A DNA stretch of 11,635 nucleotides from an uncultured Bacilli bacterium (lineage in GTDB: Bacteria; Bacillota_I; Bacilli_A; RF39; UBA660): contig CANQKU010000028.1 of the NCBI GenBank assembly GCA_947624535.1, positions 1 to 11,635 on the forward strand. The letters are read 5' to 3'. Each line of letters begins with the position of its first letter. The first letter of the stretch is position 1. The position numbers and the translations under genes were made by a program. Under the pieces are notes generated by a model. It was not told the DNA's origin and did no database searches. It was given only the letters and a program-made list of their open reading frames with translations. Positions 6,727 to 11,635 of the stretch are shown one piece after another.

Positions 6727-7381
6727 ATATTGTTTTACCTCTTCTAAGTAATTCTATCGTAATATTTTTTTCAACACCAGAAAATTTTTCATTAGAATTT
6801 GTAAGTAAGTCAATTAAATAAGTTTTACCTAAGCCAATATGACTACCACGATCTACAACAATTGCTAAAGCTTCGTCTCCAAGTGATGAATTTTTAATTG
6901 AAACAATCGACCATTGAGGTAATTCAGCTCCTGCCGCTATCATTCTAACTTTACCATAAGTTTCATCTTCATAGTATATCCTACCATCTCGTACATCTAA
7001 ACCTGAATAAGTATAACCTGTACAATTTTTACAATTGGCTTGGTAAAAACTCATTGTTCCCTTATAAGTAGCTAAAACTTTATTCTCTTTTGAAGGGGTA
7101 GTCCTTGTTTCCTCATCATAAGAAGTTTTTTCTACTTGTTTATCAATATTATCATTATTTTTATTAAGTTTCTCTTCTTTTACTTTGTTATTTATATTAT
7201 CTATATTTTCTAATGCTTGAGCCTCTGATATAACTACTTTATCTCTTGAGGTTAAATCTATTGGTAGAGATTTTGTATTTACTAAAAAGTTTATTGATTT
7301 AGCATCTTTTGCTACACCAACTAAAATAATAAAAATAAATACTATTAAGCCCCAATTTATTCCGTTCATTATTTTTTTCAT
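6725..7381 (-). CDS. Membrane-anchored 3D-domain protein, possible cell-wall factor
   Basis: A 218-residue protein with a basic N-terminus and one hydrophobic segment (about 9-24, WGLIVFIFIILVGVA), read as an uncleaved anchor or signal. A polar Lys/Asn/Glu linker (about 25-105) leads to a C-terminal 3D domain (about 108-215), the double-psi barrel fold found in MltA-type lytic transglycosylases and Bacillus YabE/YocH/Rpf-like proteins. Visible landmarks are the CKNCTGYTYSGLDVRDG stretch (C117, C120), VVDRG (D177) and the terminal aspartate in LIDLL (D191). The first of the family's three aspartates, normally in an AVDP-like motif, appears replaced in MIAAGAELP (147-155), so peptidoglycan cleavage is uncertain. 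The ATG has AGGAG seven bases upstream, buried in a hairpin. It heads a chain leading to two small proteins and tex, and the downstream gene starts on its stop. Confidence 0.85.
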   Translation of the reverse strand: MKKIMNGINWGLIVFIFIILVGVAKDAKSINFLVNTKSLPIDLTSRDKVVISEAQALENIDNINNKVKEEKLNKNNDNIDKQVEKTSYDEETRTTPSKENKVLATYKGTMSFYQANCKNCTGYTYSGLDVRDGRIYYEDETYGKVRMIAAGAELPQWSIVSIKNSSLGDEALAIVVDRGSHIGLGKTYLIDLLTNSNEKFSGVEKNITIELLRRGKTI

Positions 7382-7384
7382 AAT

Positions 7385-7426
7385 AAAACTCCTTACCTAT
7401 ATCATAGCACATAGGACAGGAGTTTT
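7385..7426 (-). promoter_or_regulatory. Hairpin burying the ribosome site of the 3D-domain gene (attenuator or terminator-like)
   Basis: Perfect 9-base inverted repeats at 7385-7393 and 7418-7426 (AAAACTCCT and AGGAGTTTT as RNA from the minus strand) enclose a second 5-bp stem, CCTAT with ATAGG (7411-7415 and 7396-7400), across a 2x2 mismatch, with a ten-base loop. The AGGAG ribosome site of the 3D gene is the 3' arm. The 3' arm ends TTTTATT, so the same structure could act as a weak terminator for transcripts coming from the coiled-coil membrane protein gene. Function is inferred from structure only. Confidence 0.55.
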
Positions 7427-7430
7427 ACAA
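7401..7430 (-). promoter_or_regulatory. Extended -10 promoter candidate for the 3D-domain gene
   Basis: On the minus strand TGC-TATGAT (7409-7401) forms an extended -10 element with five of six matches to TATAAT. TTGTAA (7430-7425) is a four-of-six -35 at an 18-base spacing. Transcription would start near 7394, leaving a leader of about 13 bases that begins at the ribosome site. The promoter lies inside the hairpin sequence, so RNA made from it would lack the 5' arm. Confidence 0.45.
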
Positions 7431-7477
7431 TTGTTTGACATAAATTACCAATTGTTATTTTGTAAATACTTTGTAAA

Positions 7478-8542
7478 TTATCTTTTTGTACAAGTATATT
7501 GGTTTGCTACCATTTGAGACTCTACACTATCAATATCTTCACCGTTTTTAAATTCTGCAGGGTAAACTCCACCAGCTTCAGTATAAGCAGAAGTTACCTC
7601 ATTTAGGTTTAATTTTTCATAATCTAAATCTTGTTTATTACTACTTGTTCCATCTTTATTACTACATGTAATAGCAACTCCATCTATATTATCTGTTTCT
7701 TTTTCTAGTAGAATACATTTATTATAAATATCTGTTAATTCATCTTTATCTTTTACTTTATCACCAGTATAAGAGACGGTATAGCTTAATTTATATAGTT
7801 TTTTATCAGTAAAATAGAATTGGGCATTGGTACTAACATCTAAATTATCTGTACTACGTTCTGATTTACAAGTCAAAACACCTGAAGTAATTTCATCTTG
7901 TTGATTTTTTAACTTTCTAGCACTAATAAAGTTATTAATCTCTGGCATAAAATAAATCATTGCCATAATACCAATAAATAAAAATATAGCTAGAACTGTT
8001 TTTAATGTAGATGGACCACCTTTAGAGTCATCTGTTTTTTCTTCTTTGGGGATAACTTGTTGATTAGAGACTTCTTCTACAGGTTTAACTTGTTGCTGCT
8101 GAAGTTGTTGATGTTGTTGTTCTTGTAATCTTTTAGCTTCCTGTTCTTTTTTTAGACGTTCTTCTTCTTGTTTTCTACGAAGTAGTTCTTGCTCTTGTTT
8201 TATTCTTTCTTGTTCTTGTCTAATTCTTTCCTCTTCTTGTTTTTTACGTAATGCTTCAGCTTCTGCTTTTTTCCTTGCTTCTTCTTGTTGTTTCTTTAAA
8301 ATTTCTTGTTGTTTTTGTCTTTCTAGTTCAAGTTTTTTACGTTTTTCAGCTTCAATTGCTTCTAATTGTTGTTCTTTAGTTAAGTTTTTAATTCTCTCCA
8401 TTTGTTCAGATAAAGCATTTTCATCACCACTTACAACTTCTTCTACGTCTTGTGAAGAAATAACACTTTTATCTTTTTTTTGCTCTTCAACTGGTATGAC
8501 TGGCTGCACTACTTCTTCTTGCTTCTTTTTCACTTTTCCCAT
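7478..8542 (-). CDS. Single-pass membrane protein with long cytoplasmic coiled coil, function unknown
   Basis: A 354-residue protein in three parts. Residues 1-175 are hydrophilic, with a Lys/Glu/Gln/Arg-rich, TolA-like helical stretch (about 50-150) predicted as coiled coil. Residues 180-199 form one membrane helix (TLKTVLAIFLFIGIMAMIYF). Residues 205-354 form a small, probably extracellular domain with four cysteines (C225, C276, C293, C351) that could make two disulfides. With basic residues mainly before the helix, the N-terminus should be inside. The outer domain faintly resembles DUF1307/YehR-like lipoprotein domains (DLDYEKLNLNEV), which I hold only as a suggestion. It follows rpe by seven bases and so probably belongs to the prkC operon, where many Bacillota have thiN instead. 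The start is uncertain: AAGGAG abuts the ATG, whereas a GTG three codons in (8533) is nine bases away. Confidence 0.8.
   Translation of the reverse strand: MGKVKKKQEEVVQPVIPVEEQKKDKSVISSQDVEEVVSGDENALSEQMERIKNLTKEQQLEAIEAEKRKKLELERQKQQEILKKQQEEARKKAEAEALRKKQEEERIRQEQERIKQEQELLRRKQEEERLKKEQEAKRLQEQQHQQLQQQQVKPVEEVSNQQVIPKEEKTDDSKGGPSTLKTVLAIFLFIGIMAMIYFMPEINNFISARKLKNQQDEITSGVLTCKSERSTDNLDVSTNAQFYFTDKKLYKLSYTVSYTGDKVKDKDELTDIYNKCILLEKETDNIDGVAITCSNKDGTSSNKQDLDYEKLNLNEVTSAYTEAGGVYPAEFKNGEDIDSVESQMVANQYTCTKR
8090..8365 (-). repeat. Low-complexity K/E/Q/R coiled-coil coding repeat
   Basis: This part of the coiled-coil gene (codons about 60-151) encodes imperfect repeats of RKKQEEERIRQEQ type; the block beginning RKKQEEERI recurs about 23 residues later as RRKQEEERL. 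It ends in a Gln-rich run (QQHQQLQQQQ) built from CAA/CAG triplets. Such tracts favour length variation by slippage. It is a coding feature, not a separate element. Confidence 0.7.
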
Positions 8543-8548
8543 CTCCTT
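8543..8548 (-). promoter_or_regulatory. Ribosome site abutting the first ATG of the coiled-coil gene
   Basis: AAGGAG touches the ATG at 8542 with no spacer, which is poor for initiation. The in-frame GTG at 8533 lies nine bases downstream. Either the gene starts at GTG (351 residues) or it relies on an upstream AAGGGA within the end of rpe, twelve bases from the ATG. Confidence 0.5.
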
Positions 8549-8549
8549 T

Positions 8550-9179
8550 TTATTCCCTTAATGTATCAATTTGTTTTTGAAAATCACGTCCACTGATAAT
8601 ATAACTTCCTGATACTAATATATCACAATCTTTGCAATATTTCTTAGTATTATCATTAATTCCCCCATCAACACTAATTTTAGCTTTACTATTATACTCT
8701 TTTAATAAAACTTTCAACTCACTTAACTTGTCTTTAGTTTCTTTAATAAATTCTTGTCCACCCATTCCAGGTTCTACTGACATAACTAAAATCAAATCTA
8801 AAAATGGTAAGTAAGGAACTAATTCTTTAATCTCAGTATCAGGTTTAATAGCTAGACCACATTTAATTCCACAATCTTTGATTAATTTTAAATTCTTTTC
8901 TATATCCACATTTAACTCTAAATGAATAGTAATATACTCAGTATTTAAAGTAGCATAATTTAAAATATACTTTTTAGGATTTTCTACCATTAGATGAACG
9001 TCTAATCTTTTAGAAGTATATTTATAAATATTTCTCATTTCTTTAAATGGCATAGTTTTTGTTTTTACAAATTTTCCATCCATAATATCCATATGAATAA
9101 AGTCAGTATTAGTTTGATCTAATTTTTTCAAATCATTAATTAAATCTTTACTACTCAAAAAAGAAGTTGAAACTAACAT
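8550..9179 (-). CDS. rpe: Ribulose-phosphate 3-epimerase
   Basis: Interconverts ribulose 5-phosphate and xylulose 5-phosphate in the pentose phosphate pathway (cytoplasmic TIM barrel, metal-dependent). The 209 residues show VSTSFLSS at the N-terminus, FIHMDIMDGKFV (28-38; metal ligands H29 and D31, acid-base D31), DVHLMVENP (60-68; H62), LVMSVEPGMGGQEFI (131-145, the phosphate-loop region) and VDGGIN (170-175; D171). The usual PNIT after MDGHFV reads KTKT here, a mild divergence. Length is a little under the common 215-230. It begins four bases after the rsgA stop with only a weak purine-rich site, so translation is probably coupled. The prkC-rsgA-rpe order is widespread in Bacillota. A related sugar-phosphate epimerase such as allulose-6-phosphate epimerase is possible but less likely in this context. 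Confidence 0.93.
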   Translation of the reverse strand: MLVSTSFLSSKDLINDLKKLDQTNTDFIHMDIMDGKFVKTKTMPFKEMRNIYKYTSKRLDVHLMVENPKKYILNYATLNTEYITIHLELNVDIEKNLKLIKDCGIKCGLAIKPDTEIKELVPYLPFLDLILVMSVEPGMGGQEFIKETKDKLSELKVLLKEYNSKAKISVDGGINDNTKKYCKDCDILVSGSYIISGRDFQKQIDTLRE

Positions 9180-9183
9180 CTAA

Positions 9184-10011
9184 TCACTTTCTTTCTATAA
9201 ACTTCAAATAATTTTCATATCTACTTCTACTTATATTATTATCCATTACGGCTTTTTTTACCATACATTCTACCTCATTTGTATGCATACAATCTTTATA
9301 AATACAAGGATAATTGCTAAATTCAATAAAAGCATCTCTTATTTGTTCTTTACTATATTCATAAAAATCTAGGGAAGAAAATCCAGGGGTATCTAAAACT
9401 TTTCCATTAGAAATTTCAAATAATTGAACAACTCTAGTAGTATGTCTACCTCTTCCTAAGGATTTAGAAACTTCACCTGTTTCTAACTTCCAATTAGGAT
9501 TTAAGTGATTTAATAAAGTAGATTTACCAGCACCAGTTTGTCCAGTAAAAACACTTGTTTTATTCTCTAACATACTTTTAATTTTATCTATTTCATTATT
9601 ATAAATAACAGTATAACCTATATTTTTATAATAAGATAGTTCTTTATTTATTTTATCTAGTTCACTACTTGTTAATAGATCATGTTTAGTAATACATATA
9701 ATTGGTTTAACTTTATTAAGTTCCATTAGTATTAGAAGTTGATCTAATAAATGAAGAGAAAAGTCAGGAGTCTTTAAACTAATAATTAAGAAAGCTTGAT
9801 CAATATTAGCAACCTTTGGTCTTTTAAAAGAATTTTTTCTAGGTAAAATTTCTTCTATTATTTTTTTATCTTCATCAAAGATTACATAATCTCCTACTTG
9901 AGGGGTTACATTATTATTTCTAAACTTTCCTCTACATTTACAGTCAAGTTCTTTTTCAGCATAACTAACTGTATATAAGTCACAATTAATTTTTATAATT
10001 TGACCTTTCAT
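9184..10011 (-). CDS. rsgA: Small ribosomal subunit biogenesis GTPase RsgA
   Basis: Circularly permuted GTPase that acts in late maturation of the 30S subunit, where its GTPase is stimulated by the ribosome. The 275 residues contain an N-terminal OB fold (about 1-60), then GTPase motifs in the permuted order G4-G1-G2-G3: TKHD (108-111), GQTGAGKS (157-164), GRHTT (188-192) and DTPG (207-210). A C-terminal zinc knuckle follows with C236, C241, H243 and C249 in the C-x4-C-x-H-x5-C arrangement. All key residues are intact and length is normal. The ATG is preceded by AGGTGAT, and the gene begins 11 bases after the prkC stop. In B. subtilis and relatives it also sits next to prkC, and the kinase is reported to phosphorylate it there; the same link here is inference. 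Its TGA stop, with Trp on TGG, supports the standard code. Confidence 0.97.
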   Translation of the reverse strand: MKGQIIKINCDLYTVSYAEKELDCKCRGKFRNNNVTPQVGDYVIFDEDKKIIEEILPRKNSFKRPKVANIDQAFLIISLKTPDFSLHLLDQLLILMELNKVKPIICITKHDLLTSSELDKINKELSYYKNIGYTVIYNNEIDKIKSMLENKTSVFTGQTGAGKSTLLNHLNPNWKLETGEVSKSLGRGRHTTRVVQLFEISNGKVLDTPGFSSLDFYEYSKEQIRDAFIEFSNYPCIYKDCMHTNEVECMVKKAVMDNNISRSRYENYLKFIERK

Positions 10012-10022
10012 ATCATCACCTA

Positions 10023-11635
10023 TTATTGAGAATTTGTCTCAGGTTGAGTAGAAGATGAGGTATCACTACTACTATTAGAATTATCATTATCAGTCTTATC
10101 AGTAGTTGGTTCTTTCTTAGTCTCAGTTGGTTTGGCTGCTACTTCTATAGTTAGAGTAGTTCCTTCAATAATTTCTGAACCTGCTATACGTGACTGGCTG
10201 ATTACTTTTCCAGGTGTATACTGATTAGTTTCAACATAATTTGTCTTCAATGTTAATTTATATTTTTTACAAAAAGCACTAGCATCATCAATACTGTAAC
10301 CTTCTGCTACCATATCAGGAAATACTTCAACAATATTAGGAATATATAATGTAATTGAGTCTCCTTCTTTTACTTCAGAGTCTTTAGCAAGTGATTGACC
10401 AATAATTTCTTGTTCATCATAATCACTTTTCGTAACATCTTTTTTCTCAATAGTAACTTCCAATTTATATTTAGTCTCTAAAATAGTTTGAACTTCAATA
10501 TAATTTTTACCAGTATAGTCATCTAATTTATAAGTTTTTTCTCCACTTGAACGATATAGCGTAATTTTAGTTCCTTTTTTAACAGTCTTACCCTTAGCAG
10601 GATCTGTTTTAATTACTCTACCCTCATCTACAGTATCACTACTTGCTTCTTTAATTTTAGTATTAACAATTAATCCTAAATCTTCTAATTTATTAGTTGC
10701 TTTACTTACTGTAAGACCCTTTACACTAGGAACAGTTACTGTTCTAGATTGAGTAATTTTAGGGATAATGAAGAAAATTGTTAAGAATAATAAGACAATT
10801 GCTCCAAATACACAAGATAGAATAATAATAATTTTCTTATTCTTTTTATCAGTACTATCTTCTTGATCAATTTTTTCAGCAATTTGGTCATCTTCAGTTT
10901 CTTGTTCTAATTCTTCTAACTTTTTAATTCGTTTAGTATTTTCTGATTCATGTTCTGGATATTTATAAACTAATGGTTCCTCATTAAGACGTTCATCATC
11001 TAGGGCTGTTAATAAGTCATCATGCATACTTTTAGCATCATCATAACGATTCTTTGGATTTTTAGCTGTTGCTTTTAAGATAATGTTTTCAATACTTTGA
11101 GGAATATTAGGATTATCCTCTTTTAAACTAGGAAGTGGATCACGCATATGTTTTAAAGCAATTTCTACAGCATTGTCACCTTTAAATGGAAGCTTACCAG
11201 TAAGTAATTCATAGAAAATAATTCCTAATGAATAAATATCACTTTTGGTAGTTGATCCTTTGCCACTAGCTTGTTCTGGTGGTAGATAATGAACTGAACC
11301 CATTACCGAATTAGTTTGAGTAAGTTGAGTTGAATTCAATGCCATCGCAATACCAAAGTCAGTAATCTTTACTTGACCATCATCTTGGATCATAATATTT
11401 TGAGGTTTTAAATCTCTATGAATGATATATGAGTCATGAGCATGTGCCATTCCATCAGTAAGTTGTAACATAATATCTATTGCTTCAGATAAGGTAAGAG
11501 TTCCTCTTCTTTTTAATAATTGTTTTAAAGTGTAACCTTCAATATACTCCATAACAATATAATATAGACCATTATCTTCACCTACATCATACATTTCTAC
11601 AATATTAGGATGAGATAGTGATGATGCAGATAACG
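10023..11635 (-). CDS. prkC: PASTA-domain Ser/Thr protein kinase (5' end outside the window)
   Basis: Membrane Ser/Thr kinase of the PrkC/PknB/Stk family, which senses peptidoglycan fragments or lipid II through extracellular PASTA domains and phosphorylates cytoplasmic targets. The frame stays open to the window edge: before the Met at 11594 it reads LSASSLSHPNIVE, typical kinase sequence, so that Met is internal. The Gly-rich loop and ATP-binding Lys lie outside. Counting from that Met, I see HRDLKPQN (59-66, catalytic D61), DFG (79-81), the activation loop with GSVHYLPPEQ (99-108), a Lys/Glu-rich juxtamembrane stretch, one membrane helix (254-278), three PASTA domains (about 285-349, 353-418, 421-487) and a Ser/Thr/Asn-rich tail. 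The usual upstream partner, a PP2C phosphatase, would be beyond the edge. The stop is 11 bases before rsgA. Confidence 0.96.
   Translation of the reverse strand, partial: LSASSLSHPNIVEMYDVGEDNGLYYIVMEYIEGYTLKQLLKRRGTLTLSEAIDIMLQLTDGMAHAHDSYIIHRDLKPQNIMIQDDGQVKITDFGIAMALNSTQLTQTNSVMGSVHYLPPEQASGKGSTTKSDIYSLGIIFYELLTGKLPFKGDNAVEIALKHMRDPLPSLKEDNPNIPQSIENIILKATAKNPKNRYDDAKSMHDDLLTALDDERLNEEPLVYKYPEHESENTKRIKKLEELEQETEDDQIAEKIDQEDSTDKKNKKIIIILSCVFGAIVLLFLTIFFIIPKITQSRTVTVPSVKGLTVSKATNKLEDLGLIVNTKIKEASSDTVDEGRVIKTDPAKGKTVKKGTKITLYRSSGEKTYKLDDYTGKNYIEVQTILETKYKLEVTIEKKDVTKSDYDEQEIIGQSLAKDSEVKEGDSITLYIPNIVEVFPDMVAEGYSIDDASAFCKKYKLTLKTNYVETNQYTPGKVISQSRIAGSEIIEGTTLTIEVAAKPTETKKEPTTDKTDNDNSNSSSDTSSSTQPETNSQ

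Noticed and set aside
8632..8814. Plus-strand open frame of 60 codons
   Set aside because: It lies fully antisense within rpe, whose motifs are intact, and shows no independent coding signals.
9184..9186. Mollicute-type genetic code with TGA as Trp
   Set aside because: rsgA ends at TGA right after its normal C-terminus, and conserved Trp residues in nrdD and rsgA are encoded by TGG, with no internal TGA in any gene.
10023..10110. Sequence-biased Ser/Thr/Asn/Gln-rich end of prkC as a possible frameshift or repeat
   Set aside because: Low-complexity tails after the last PASTA domain are common in these kinases, and the frame and stop position next to rsgA are consistent.

Overview
The window is a very AT-rich chromosomal segment (about 30% G+C or less, by eye) from a low-GC Gram-positive bacterium (Bacillota). 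The gene content suggests an anaerobic or facultative member, possibly of a gut Bacilli/Mollicutes-related lineage; that placement is inference. The supporting observations are a class III (oxygen-sensitive) ribonucleotide reductase with its activase, a PASTA-type Ser/Thr kinase followed by rsgA and rpe (a classic Bacillota order), strong AAGGAG-type ribosome sites, and TAA/TAG/TGA stops with Trp on TGG (standard bacterial code). I see no mobile element, CRISPR array, tRNA or rRNA, and no gene-free stretch above 300 bases.

Layout. (1) 67-3195, minus strand: nrdD-nrdG-dut, an operon for anaerobic dNTP supply plus dUTP clearance, closed by a clear intrinsic terminator at 42-64. (2) 3196-3310: a divergent control region with a perfect 16-bp palindrome that supplies the -35 box of the rightward promoter and probably also of nrdD. 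(3) 3311-3946, plus strand: a Crp/Fnr-family regulator, the only plus-strand gene and the best candidate to bind that palindrome. (4) 3950-7381, minus strand: a chain in transcription order of a membrane-anchored 3D-domain protein, two small unrecognised proteins and tex (RNA-binding S1 protein). Its 3' end meets the regulator gene tail to tail with three bases between stops. (5) 7382-7477: a 96-base gap with a hairpin that buries the ribosome site of the 3D gene and an overlapping extended -10 promoter. (6) 7478-11635, minus strand: prkC (5' end outside the window), rsgA, rpe and an unusual membrane protein with a long K/E/Q-rich coiled coil, packed with gaps of 4 to 11 bases.

Functionally, the left half handles deoxynucleotide supply and its probable redox or metabolic control. 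The right half couples envelope signalling (PASTA kinase), ribosome maturation (RsgA), pentose phosphate metabolism (Rpe) and two envelope proteins without clear assignment. Most genes are ordinary housekeeping. The less-explained material is the palindrome and its regulator, the hairpin/promoter overlap at 7385-7430, the coiled-coil membrane protein and the two small proteins upstream of tex.
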